Below, piece after piece: positions 9,049 to 15,825 of a stretch of DNA of 34,391 nucleotides (positions are counted from its first letter, which is position 1; each line of letters begins with the position of its first letter). The stretch is from Lewinellaceae bacterium. Lineage in GTDB: Bacteria > Bacteroidota > Bacteroidia > Chitinophagales > Saprospiraceae. The stretch is from assembly GCA_020636405.1 (NCBI GenBank), contig JACJXW010000013.1, positions 1 through 34,391 of the forward strand, in the 5' to 3' direction. A model generated the notes under the pieces. That model was not told where the DNA came from. It did no database searches and saw only the letters and a list, made by a program, of their open reading frames with translations. A program made the position numbers and the translations under genes.

Positions 9049-9112
9049 CGAATACACGAATACACGAATACACGAATGAACGAATACACGAATACACGAA
9101 TACACGAAATAT
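9049..9112 (+). repeat. Octamer tandem array CGAATACA overlapping the sulfotransferase start
   Basis: Three perfect CGAATACA units (9049-9072), one variant CGAATGAA (9073-9080), three more perfect units (9081-9104) and a decayed unit (9105-9112). The variant unit creates the ATG at 9076, the only ATG in the array. The unit length of 8 is not a multiple of three, so gain or loss of a unit after the ATG changes the reading frame. Confidence 0.9.
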
Positions 9113-9921
9113 ACTTCCACGTCGGCCTGGGCAAGGTGGCCTCCACCTACCTGCAGCACCGCTTTTTCCCCAAACTGCAGGGCATTCATTACATCAAAAG
9201 CACGCGCTACCGCCGCAGCCCGCAGATCATTAAGGACACGCACTACGACAAGTACTTCATCTCCCGCGAGTTCGACCAGCAACTGGAGGACGAGGTTCGT
9301 TGGTTCTCTTCCTTCTATCCCCACGCCCGGCCCATCATCCTCTTCCGGCGGCACGACGGCTGGATCGCTTCACAGTACCGGCGCTACGTCAAAAACGGCG
9401 GCTATCTGCCCTTCGATGAGTTCTTCGACGTGGAGGGCGACCGCGGCCTGTGGAAGATCAAACACGCCACCTTCTATACCAACCTGGAGATCCTGGAACA
9501 CTACTTCGGCTCCAAACCCCTTGTACTCTTTCACGACGAGCTCAAAGCGGACCCCTGGGCCTTCTTCGACAAGATCGCCGGCTTCTGCGGCGCAACCTAT
9601 AGCCGGGACGACATTTCCCTGGCTCCGGTTCACCGCTCCTACAGCGAGAAACAGCTGCGCATCATGCGTTCCCTGGCGCGCAACATTTTTGGAGAAAAGC
9701 AACCTGAATTTTCCGAGCAGCCCGTCCTGCACTGGTTACAGCGGCGGGGGCGGTTACTGGCGTGTTACGCCATCCTGTACCCGGCCCGGCTGGCGCCATC
9801 GTTCGTGGTGCCGGATGAGGAGTTGACGCCGAAAGAGGACCTGCAGAAGATCCGGGACTTTTTTGAGGAGGATTGGCAGCGGCTGAAGGCGTATGCGGAG
9901 AGGAATAATTCGGGGGGGTGA
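9076..9921 (+). CDS. Sulfotransferase-like protein, start codon within a tandem repeat
   Basis: This 281-residue protein resembles PAPS-dependent sulfotransferases. The 5'-phosphosulfate loop-like segment is residues 12-27 (IYFHVGLGKVASTYLQ, with Gly/Lys/Ser-Thr after the first strand). The 3'-phosphate segment is about 86-103 (PIILFRRHDGWIASQYRR, with Arg91/92 and Ser99). Such enzymes move sulfate from PAPS to a hydroxyl or amine on glycans, lipids or small molecules, in the cytosol. The acceptor is unknown. Residues 1-11 are encoded by the octamer array and precede the first beta strand, so they are probably dispensable. The stop codon abuts a second octamer-type array, and a run of seven G lies at 9912-9918. 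Family assignment is by motif only. Confidence 0.8.
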   Translation: MNEYTNTRIHEIYFHVGLGKVASTYLQHRFFPKLQGIHYIKSTRYRRSPQIIKDTHYDKYFISREFDQQLEDEVRWFSSFYPHARPIILFRRHDGWIASQYRRYVKNGGYLPFDEFFDVEGDRGLWKIKHATFYTNLEILEHYFGSKPLVLFHDELKADPWAFFDKIAGFCGATYSRDDISLAPVHRSYSEKQLRIMRSLARNIFGEKQPEFSEQPVLHWLQRRGRLLACYAILYPARLAPSFVVPDEELTPKEDLQKIRDFFEEDWQRLKAYAERNNSGG

Positions 9922-10067
9922 TGGTTGGATGGTTGGATTGTTGGATGGCTGGATGGCTGGATGGTTGGATTGTTGGCTGGATTGTTGGATTGTTGGATGG
10001 TTGGATGGATGGTTGGATTGTTAGATGGATGGATGGATTGTTGGATGGATGGATTGTTGGATGGTTA
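9921..10067. repeat. Low-complexity array GGATGGTT/GGATTGTT (period 4/8)
   Basis: About 147 nt are built from 4- and 8-bp words (GGATGGTT, GGATTGTT, GGATGGCT, GGATGGAT). The array starts at the TGA of the sulfotransferase. It happens to be open in one frame and would give a Met-Asp-Gly-Trp-Leu-rich peptide, but that is a by-product of composition and not called as a gene. Confidence 0.9.
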
Positions 10068-10160
10068 TAGGGCTATATTGCTGAATGGTTCAATTGCTGT
10101 ATGGAAAGACGACGACAAAAGAACAGTTGAAACAAAAATACTTGAAATAACCAGATAACT

Positions 10161-10310
10161 ATGCTTACAGACATCCATCCCAAATTGCCCATGCGCGATA
10201 AAACGGCGACCAAGGAATTCTACCTGAACCAGTTAGGCTTTGAAGAATTTGGAAGCGCTGATTTTGACGGTTACCTGATGGTGCAAAAAGACAACATTCA
10301 AATTCACTGA
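10161..10310 (+). pseudogene. Truncated VOC/glyoxalase-like gene (49 codons)
   Basis: The frame encodes 49 residues (MLTDIHPKLPMRDK...MVQKDNIQIH) that align without gaps to the first 49 residues of the intact VOC protein at 27828-28199; about three quarters of positions are identical by eye. It ends at a TGA exactly where the intact protein continues with FFEF. The segment before its ATG also resembles the intact gene (AAATAACC...). The remaining roughly 75 codons are absent, and the hydrolase gene starts 36 nt later. It is best read as a broken paralogue, not a functional small protein. Confidence 0.8.
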
Positions 10311-10346
10311 TTGTAACGTTTTGCGTAGCTACTCTAAATTGCTAAC

Positions 10347-11264
10347 ATGAGAACCTTTCTTTTGCTGTTGCTCGCCTCCTGTTACGGATACGGGAGTGCT
10401 CAAATTGCCGCCGATACTTTCCGTTACCGGGAAATACCCGACATTCTCTATCTGGCGCCCGAAGCTATTGAAACCGACAGCCTGCAGCGCCTCAACCTCG
10501 TCCTGCCGATAGGGGTGGACAATCCTCCCTTGCTGCTCTGGATCGGCGGCGGCGCCTGGTCGTTCGTCGACCGGCACATGGAAATGAACCTGGCGAGGAA
10601 ATTCGCCCGGGAAGGCATTGCCGTGGCGTCGGTGGGGCACCGGCTGAGCCGAGGCCTCTTCAAAGACCCCACCAGGAAATATGGCGTTCAGCACCCCGCT
10701 CACATGGAGGACATTGCTGCTGCTTTTCGGTGGCTGTACGATCATGCCGAAGAGTATGGTTATGCGCAGGATAACCTTTTTGTCGGCGGGTTTTCTTCCG
10801 GAGGGCACCTTTCGGCCCTGTTGGCCATGGATGGGCGGTACCTGGCTGCCCACGGCCTTACCACCGGGCATATTAAGGCTATCATCCCGATTGCCGGCGC
10901 TTATGACATCAACGATTATTATTCTGTGTTCCTGAATAATGAAAACCCGCAAACCCGGACTTTGGCGGATACCCATGTTAAAGATGTTTTCGGCGATAAC
11001 GAAGCGGGCTTCGCAGGCGCTTCCCCCACCTCTTATATGGATAACCTGAACACCCCGATGCTGCTCATTTCTGACCACGACCTGTACAATTATACCAAGG
11101 TATTCGAAGAAAAGATAAGAGCATCAGGTTTTCAGGACTGTCAGGTCCTGCACGTATTCAACTTCGGCCACGCCGGCCTGTGGAGGGATATTTCCAATGC
11201 ACCCGACAGCCAGACGCGGCGTATTATGATCGATTTCATTCGGCGGTGCGCACAAGTAGAATAA
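10347..11264 (+). CDS. Exported alpha/beta hydrolase (carboxylesterase-like)
   Basis: This 305-residue protein has a short signal peptide (MRTFLLLLLASCYGYGSAQ). It has the carboxylesterase/BD-FAE-like fold signature: an oxyanion-hole segment LLWIGGGAW, the nucleophile elbow GGFSSGGH (Ser about 151), a DISDHD-like acidic region (MLLISDHD) and a catalytic His in FGHAGLW near the C-terminus. Such enzymes hydrolyse carboxylic esters, including acetyl or feruloyl groups on polysaccharides, probably in the periplasm. The substrate cannot be told. The start is the ATG at 10347, which gives a compact signal peptide. It lies directly downstream of the VOC relic. The methyltransferase gene begins 13 nt after its stop, so the two may be co-transcribed. 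Confidence 0.88.
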   Translation: MRTFLLLLLASCYGYGSAQIAADTFRYREIPDILYLAPEAIETDSLQRLNLVLPIGVDNPPLLLWIGGGAWSFVDRHMEMNLARKFAREGIAVASVGHRLSRGLFKDPTRKYGVQHPAHMEDIAAAFRWLYDHAEEYGYAQDNLFVGGFSSGGHLSALLAMDGRYLAAHGLTTGHIKAIIPIAGAYDINDYYSVFLNNENPQTRTLADTHVKDVFGDNEAGFAGASPTSYMDNLNTPMLLISDHDLYNYTKVFEEKIRASGFQDCQVLHVFNFGHAGLWRDISNAPDSQTRRIMIDFIRRCAQVE

Positions 11265-11277
11265 TCCAAAGCCAGAG

Positions 11278-12160
11278 ATGAAACTTTATCATGAACTGGC
11301 CACCTGGTGGCCCCTCCTGTCTGCCCCCGCCGACTACGCGGAAGAGGCGGAATTGTACTGGCGGATCATTTCCCAATACAAACCGGACATCGAGGATGCG
11401 CTGGAACTCGGCAGCGGCGGCGGCAACAACGCCTTCCACCTGAAGAAAAAGTGCCGCTTCATCCTTACCGACATCTCGCCGGAGATGATCCGGGTGAGCC
11501 GGGAGCTGAACCCCGACTGCGAGCATTTCGTCGGGGATATGCGCGGGATCGGCCTCAACCGGCAATTCGACCTGGTGTTCATCCACGACGCCATTATGTT
11601 CATCACCACCGAAGAGGATCTGGAAAAGGTATTTCGCACAGCAAGAAAGCACCTGAAACCGGGCGGCCTCCTGTTCATCGCTCCCGATTTTTTTAAGGAA
11701 ACCTTCCGCCCTTCCACCAGCCACGGCGGCCACGACGACGGCCACAGGAGCATCCGCTATCTGGAATGGACGCACGACGCCGATCCGGCCGACAATCTGT
11801 TTGAAACGGAGTATGCCTATTTGCTTAGGGGCCGGAGAAAAATAAGTTCCCCGTTTCAGGCCAGAGGTTTTGTCGCTGGACAAGGCGCGAAGAACGCGCA
11901 TAGCCCAGCTACGCAAGTGATGAGCAACGCAGTACAGCGGCAAAAGATCGGCATCAAATGGGGAAGTTATTCTTCGCCGGGCCCTAAAGGCCGGGGGCGA
12001 GCCCACAAGATGTGTATACGACCGGGCGGTAGAGGGCCTTTTTTCGAAGAAAACCTGGGAAGCTTTGCTGCGGAAGGCGGGGTTTGAAGTGGCTTTTGAG
12101 CCCATACCACATAGTGAGCTGGAGGCCGGTTCTTATTTTGGTATTGTAGCGAGTTTGTAG
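11278..12160 (+). pseudogene. Class I SAM-dependent methyltransferase, interrupted by a MITE-like element
   Basis: The N-terminal part (residues 1-182) is a typical class I methyltransferase. It has motif I LELGSGGGNN at about 42-51, the acidic LTDISPEM, the post-I segment FVGDMRG and the helical HLKPGGLLFIAPD. At 11825 the frame enters an inverted-repeat element. The current ORF reads through it with unrelated residues and stops at 12087. The true C-terminus lies in another frame at 12014-12160 (VYDRAVEGLF, KKTWEALLRKAGFEVAFE, SYFGIVASL-stop). Removing the 163 bp from 11825-11987 (or 11827-11989) rejoins both parts in one frame through GGEPTRCVYDR. The SAM-binding core is intact in the chimeric 269-residue product, so residual activity cannot be excluded. 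It belongs with the hydrolase upstream. Confidence 0.88.
11825..11987. mobile_element. MITE-like non-autonomous element, 163 bp, inserted in methyltransferase gene
   Basis: Terminal inverted repeats run over 26-28 bp. The left arm starts TTAGGGGCCGGAGAA and ends AAGTTCCCC (11825-11852). The right arm starts GGGGAAGTT and ends GCCGGGCCCTAA (11960-11987). About 4 mismatches separate the arms. Inside, a second imperfect inverted pair (TTTTGTCGCTGGAC against GTACAGCGGCAAAA) and a small GCATAGC/GCTACGC hairpin allow most of the element to fold back. No ORF for a transposase is present. Length 163 (1 mod 3) explains the frame change of the host gene. A target-site duplication is not clear, at most AG. 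Confidence 0.8.
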
Positions 12161-12208
12161 TAACTAGCCAGAATGCTTTTGAGCACTACTGATCTTCCCG
12201 GATTGCCC

Positions 12209-12216
12209 TATCTTTA
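12209..12216 (+). promoter_or_regulatory. Candidate -7 promoter element of the MFS gene
   Basis: TATCTTTA, one mismatch from TAnnTTTG, lies 5 nt before the ATG at 12222, implying a very short or absent leader. No convincing -33 TTTG is seen at standard spacing. Confidence 0.4.
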
Positions 12217-12221
12217 CCCCC

Positions 12222-13403
12222 ATGAACGCCTTACAACTGATTTTCTCCAACCGCCGCTACTTCGCCCCCGCCTGGGTATTCGCTTCCCTCAATATCCTGG
12301 TCGGCACCTGGGTTTTGTATATCCCCTACGTAAAGCAAAAGCTGGCCCTGGACGACGGCCAGGTGGGCATCGCCCTATTTTGCCTGGCATTGGGCACCCT
12401 GTCCATGATTCCCCTGTCGTCGGTGGTTATCGGCCGGATGGGGCTGGGGCGGGCGACACTCGCCGGGATTGTTGTGTTGTCCCTGGCGTTCTTATTGCCT
12501 TTATCGGTGGACAGTTACCCGTTCCTTTGCGCTGCCCTTTATGTTTGCGGCCTGTTTACCTGCCTGACCGACATTGCCATGAATGCCCTGGTATCCGAGA
12601 TCGAGCAGGAAGACGAGGTGCATTTCATGTCGGCTTCCCATGGTTTCTTCAGCCTGGGGGGTGTGATCGGCGGCGGCATCGGCAGCCTGGTGATCCTCTG
12701 GTTCGAGGCGCCGCTGGCCCACATGGCCTGGGTAATGGCCGGTGTGATACTGGCCAATTTGCTGGTAGCCAGGGCCTACCTCAATATTCAGGGGAAGAAG
12801 GTGGAACGGCAGCAGCAGCCGTTTAAGGCCGGTTTGCTGAAACCCCTTCTGGGGCTGACCATCATCGCCTTTCTGATCATGGGCAGCGAGGGGGCCATTG
12901 AGCATTGGAGCAAACTGTATCTGCAGGAGGTGGTTTTGATCGCTTCCGAGCAGGTTTCCGGACTGGGATTCGTGCTTTTTTCGGCGACGATGACCCTGGG
13001 GCGTTTCTTCGGCGATGCCGTCAGCAAGCGCTTTGGCCCGGCCAACATCATCATCGGCGGCTGCCTGGTGAGCATGATGGGCTTCATGAGCATACTGATG
13101 GCGGAGTTCACGCCTGCCCTGATCGGTTTCGGGCTGGTGGGCCTGGGGTTCTCGGTGATCATTCCGGAGCTGTTCCGGCTGGCCGGAAAGACGGAGGGCG
13201 TCTCTTCGGCGGAGGGCATCTCCTTTGTCGCCGGCTTCGGGTATGTAGGCTTCCTGGCGAGCCCCGCCTTTCTCGGCTTTTTGGCGAAGGTCGAAAGTTT
13301 GAAACTGAGCTTTACCGCTTTGCTGGCCGCGGCGGGGGTGGCGCTGGTGGTTACGGTTTTTCAGAAGGGGCGGAGGAGGAAAAGGGCGACCAGGATGAGT
13401 TGA
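12222..13403 (+). CDS. MFS transporter (YbjJ/MosC-like)
   Basis: This is a 393-residue inner-membrane protein with about 12 hydrophobic helices in two halves. The loop between TM2 and TM3 reads GRMGLGRATLAG, a form of the MFS motif A, and its counterpart in the second half is GRFFGDAVSKRFG. The glycine-rich FSLGGVIGGGIGS helix and the motif pattern resemble the YbjJ/MosC/fucose-permease branch. The substrate is not predictable; sugars, sugar derivatives or drugs are all possible. The C-terminus is a basic cytosolic tail (KGRRRKRATRMS). It is monocistronic and convergent with the AAA-ATPase gene, separated from it by an inverted repeat. Confidence 0.9.
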   Translation: MNALQLIFSNRRYFAPAWVFASLNILVGTWVLYIPYVKQKLALDDGQVGIALFCLALGTLSMIPLSSVVIGRMGLGRATLAGIVVLSLAFLLPLSVDSYPFLCAALYVCGLFTCLTDIAMNALVSEIEQEDEVHFMSASHGFFSLGGVIGGGIGSLVILWFEAPLAHMAWVMAGVILANLLVARAYLNIQGKKVERQQQPFKAGLLKPLLGLTIIAFLIMGSEGAIEHWSKLYLQEVVLIASEQVSGLGFVLFSATMTLGRFFGDAVSKRFGPANIIIGGCLVSMMGFMSILMAEFTPALIGFGLVGLGFSVIIPELFRLAGKTEGVSSAEGISFVAGFGYVGFLASPAFLGFLAKVESLKLSFTALLAAAGVALVVTVFQKGRRRKRATRMS

Positions 13404-13417
13404 GCGCTACCTGGGTA

Positions 13418-13504
13418 GAAATACGTGGAAATGCGGTAGAAATACTATAGAAATGCCTGCCCTTGGATGGTATTTCCTCATTTCAATGCATTTCCACGTA
13501 TTTC
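13418..13504. repeat. Inverted repeat between convergent genes
   Basis: Perfect 17-bp arms GAAATACGTGGAAATGC (13418-13434) and its complement (13488-13504) flank a 53-nt centre that itself contains weaker GAAATAC/GTATTTC pairing. It sits in the gap between the stops of the MFS (13403) and AAA-ATPase (13513) genes, where it could act as a bidirectional terminator or be a dispersed palindromic repeat. There is no T run. Confidence 0.7.
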
Positions 13505-13512
13505 CCTGTTTC

Positions 13513-14346
13513 TTACCCCTCCACCAGCAACTCCTCATAAGGCACTGCCTGCCATTCCGCCACTTCCTTATCGGCTGAGCTGAAGTTTATCCCCAGGGCG
13601 ATCACCTCTTTATCCTTTCCCAGAAAGGGGCTGCCGTAGGGTTTTTCCCGGAACGGTTCTTCAAAATGGTGCTCCAGCTCCGCCTGGGTGTAGCCGGTAA
13701 GGGTGGCGGCCGACGGCGCCAGGGTGATGTCTTCCAGGTTGTTCAAATCCGAAAACAGGCTCACTTTGCTGAACTTGGAGACGCCGGTGATCAGGAAAAA
13801 CCGCAGGTAGGGGTCGGAATCCTTGAGTACGGAGAAGAAGCCCTTCAGGATGTCCCTGTTCTCCTCCGCCTTTTCCAGGTTGTCAATATAATCCACCAGG
13901 GGTTTGTCGTATTCATCGATGAGCAGCACCACCTTCCGTTCGCCTTTTCCCAACCGCTGCAGGAGTTCCTGAAAACGGGGCCCCAGCCCTTGCTGGGTGA
14001 GCGCAAACCCAGCTTCCCTGGCCTTGTTGTCGAGAGCCTGGTGCAGCCCGGCTTCCAGGCCGATCTCTTTGTAGCCCAGCGTGCTGAAAGAAAAGTGGAG
14101 CACCGGATGCGGCTGAAAGTCGTATTTCCCGTCGATCCACAGCCCTTCGAACAGCTCCCGCTCGCCCAGGAACAGGTACTTGAGGGTGGAAAGCAACAGC
14201 GACTTGCCGAAGCGCCGGGGGCGGGAGAGGAAGTAGTATTTCCCCGATTCGATCAACTGATGGGCCTCTTTGGTCTTGTCAATATACAAATATCCTCCAT
14301 TGCGGAGTTCGCGAAAATCCTGTATGCCGATGGGATACTTCTTCAT
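13513..14346 (-). CDS. AAA-ATPase of the DUF1703/PD-(D/E)XK family, internally deleted
   Basis: The 277-residue product starts like the AAA-ATPase_like (PF09820) proteins common in Bacteroidota: MKKYPIGIQDF, YIDKT, Walker A within SRPRRFGKSLLL (about 41-52), Walker B VVLLIDEYDKPL (about 138-149) and FFLITGVSKFSKVSLFSDLNN. Family members are about 510-530 residues, with a C-terminal PDDEXK_9 nuclease-like domain. Here the frame passes from the end of the ATPase module (YTQAELEHHFEEP) straight into the extreme C-terminal family motif (KEVIALGINFSSADKEVAEW). Roughly 230 residues, including the PD-(D/E)XK core, are missing, and the frame is kept. It may be a decaying gene or a stable ATPase-only protein. 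The family's role is unknown. Confidence 0.85.
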   Translation of the reverse strand: MKKYPIGIQDFRELRNGGYLYIDKTKEAHQLIESGKYYFLSRPRRFGKSLLLSTLKYLFLGERELFEGLWIDGKYDFQPHPVLHFSFSTLGYKEIGLEAGLHQALDNKAREAGFALTQQGLGPRFQELLQRLGKGERKVVLLIDEYDKPLVDYIDNLEKAEENRDILKGFFSVLKDSDPYLRFFLITGVSKFSKVSLFSDLNNLEDITLAPSAATLTGYTQAELEHHFEEPFREKPYGSPFLGKDKEVIALGINFSSADKEVAEWQAVPYEELLVEG

Positions 14347-14379
14347 GGTAGTAAATATAAGGAAAAAGGACGATAGCTT

Positions 14380-14412
14380 AGGCCTGGCAAGTTTCCAAAG
14401 CTTGCCAGGCCT
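14380..14412. repeat. Perfect 12-bp stem hairpin AGGCCTGGCAAG
   Basis: Arms AGGCCTGGCAAG (14380-14391) and CTTGCCAGGCCT (14401-14412) enclose a 9-nt loop. It lies 10 nt beyond the desaturase stop and upstream of the AAA-ATPase start. It may terminate or stabilise the desaturase mRNA; no T tract follows, so a dispersed REP-like sequence is equally likely. Confidence 0.65.
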
Positions 14413-14422
14413 GATAAACCTG

Positions 14423-15361
14423 CTACGCGCCCAGTTCCTTCATCAGCCCCTTCCAGTACCCCTGCGTGATGTGCGCCTTTTGCCTGTAGCCGGGGTTCTG
14501 CATCAGCAGGTTGTGCAGCGCCGGCAGGTTGTAGAACGGCACGCCCGGGTACAGGTGGTGCTCCAGGTGGTAGCCCACGTTGTGCGGAGCGAGGAAGAAC
14601 TGCTCGATGGCCGTGGCCTTCACCGTACGGGAGGAAGTGAGCTCATGGTCGTGTTCGAGTTCGCCAAAATGCTCGGCCACGCTGCGGATGTACTGGAACA
14701 TGAAGAAGGTGGAAAAGTAGGGAACCACCCAGAACAAAGCGTAGTATTTCCAACCGCCCAGGGCAGTGAGGGCGCTGAACAGTACGACGTAGAACATCAG
14801 TTTCGGCAGCTTTTCCCGGAACGTTTTGGGTGGCTGCTTCTTATCTTTCAATTGAAACCGCTTCAGGAACCAGATGGCGTCCTTCACGCCGCGGTACAGG
14901 ATGAGGTAGGAAAAGATGATCCACAGGAACTCACCCCGGGTCTTGGGGAAGCGGAATTCCTCGACGCCCAGTTTGGACACCCAGTCGGGGTCGTGCTCCG
15001 TGTTCAGGTGCTTGTGGTGCCGCAGGTGATTCTGCCGGTACTGCTCGATGGAGGTGAACAGGGGGTACATCGTCGTGAAATCGGTAATGAGGTCGTTCCA
15101 CTTCCGGTTTTTCAGGAAGCGGTAGTGGGTGGCGTCGTGCATGAGGATGGCCAGGGCGTGCATGCGGGCGCCGATGACGACTACCGCCAGGAAGTAGACA
15201 ATGGGGTGGAAGTATACCGTACACAGGTATATGGCGCCCAAGATGATCGCCCAGTTGAGCAGCATGGCGGCAGCGTGCTTCATCGGCTGGGGTTGAAATA
15301 AGGGTTTCAGGGTTTCAGTGGCGATGGAATCGTTCAGGACGGTTGCGGTCTTCTTTGTCAT
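14423..15361 (-). CDS. Membrane fatty acid desaturase
   Basis: This is a 312-residue integral membrane protein starting at the ATG at 15361 (MTKKTATVLN), preceded by AAGGA. An in-frame TTG at 15394 would add 11 residues and is less likely. All three histidine boxes of di-iron acyl desaturases are present: HDATH (about 86-90), HLRHHKH (about 118-124) and HNVGYHLEHH (about 258-267). About four TM helices lie between them (for example YFLAVVVIGARMHALAILM and LFWVVPYFSTFFMFQYI). It should introduce a double bond into lipid-bound or thioester acyl chains at the membrane, using an electron donor not encoded nearby. Similar genes in Bacteroidota include carotenoid-type and DesA-like members. Regiospecificity is not predictable. 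Confidence 0.92.
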   Translation of the reverse strand: MTKKTATVLNDSIATETLKPLFQPQPMKHAAAMLLNWAIILGAIYLCTVYFHPIVYFLAVVVIGARMHALAILMHDATHYRFLKNRKWNDLITDFTTMYPLFTSIEQYRQNHLRHHKHLNTEHDPDWVSKLGVEEFRFPKTRGEFLWIIFSYLILYRGVKDAIWFLKRFQLKDKKQPPKTFREKLPKLMFYVVLFSALTALGGWKYYALFWVVPYFSTFFMFQYIRSVAEHFGELEHDHELTSSRTVKATAIEQFFLAPHNVGYHLEHHLYPGVPFYNLPALHNLLMQNPGYRQKAHITQGYWKGLMKELGA

Positions 15362-15391
15362 GATCCTTGAGTTTTTTGTGATGATTCTATG

Positions 15392-15399
15392 CAAAGATG
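15392..15399 (-). promoter_or_regulatory. Candidate -7 promoter element of the desaturase gene
   Basis: On the minus strand it reads CATCTTTG, one mismatch from TAnnTTTG, about 30 nt upstream of the ATG at 15361. Its position argues for the 15361 start over the TTG at 15394, which overlaps it. Confidence 0.35.
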
Positions 15400-15549
15400 G
15401 GGGAGGAAGGGCCCGAAATGAAGAGGCACGGTGCGGCAGGCGGAAGATGGCTGGCAGGAGGAAGGAAATGGAGGGTAAGTGGTGGATTCGGGATGCGTTG
15501 ATCTAAAAAATAGACAGCTCATGTAATTTTGCCCAAGCACTTACTTCTA

Positions 15550-15776
15550 CTTTGTTACTATTAAATGAAGCCGCGTAGCGGCGGTTGCCCATAGGCTTGG
15601 GTGCAAGCCCAAGCCTATGAAATGGGCGTCAATGGAGCTGCAGAGCAGCGATCCAATAAGCCCAGGGAACTGGGCCGCTGCTCTGCAGCTCGAAATTGCG
15701 CGCGTTTCCAGCACTGGAGCTGCCGCTCCAGGCTGGATTATATCGCCGCGATGCGGCTATTTCTAAAGTAACAAAG
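15550..15776. mobile_element. Multi-hairpin repeat element with terminal inverted repeats, 227 bp
   Basis: The ends are imperfect inverted repeats: the left begins CTTTGTTACTATT (15550) and the right ends AGTAACAAAG (15776); both also end inward in GCCGC/GCGGC. Inside are five ordered hairpins: CCGC-gta-GCGG (15571-15581), a perfect 12-bp stem CATAGGCTTGGG (15590-15601 with 15608-15619), a perfect 16-bp stem GAGCTGCAGAGCAGCG (15635-15650 with 15676-15691) enclosing a GCCCAG/CTGGGC hairpin, a bulged stem around CTGGAGC/GCTCCAG (15708-15735), and GCCGC-gat-GCGGC (15745-15757). No ORF is present. It fills most of the gene-free gap 15362-15825. Confidence 0.75.
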
Positions 15777-15825
15777 AAGAGTTACTAAACGAATAGTACT
15801 TTTACAACCTAAACCGAATGGTACT

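Noticed and set aside
9049..10067. Repeat arrays as a CRISPR locus
   Set aside because: The periods are 8 and 4/8 bp with no unique spacers, and no cas genes are present.
9925..10158. Open frame of 77 codons rich in Met, Asp, Gly, Trp and Leu
   Set aside because: It is a direct product of the GGATGGTT-type array and has no domain or separate start signal.
15395..15506. Small gene upstream of the desaturase
   Set aside because: Short frames on both strands have no start signal or domain and overlap the likely desaturase promoter.
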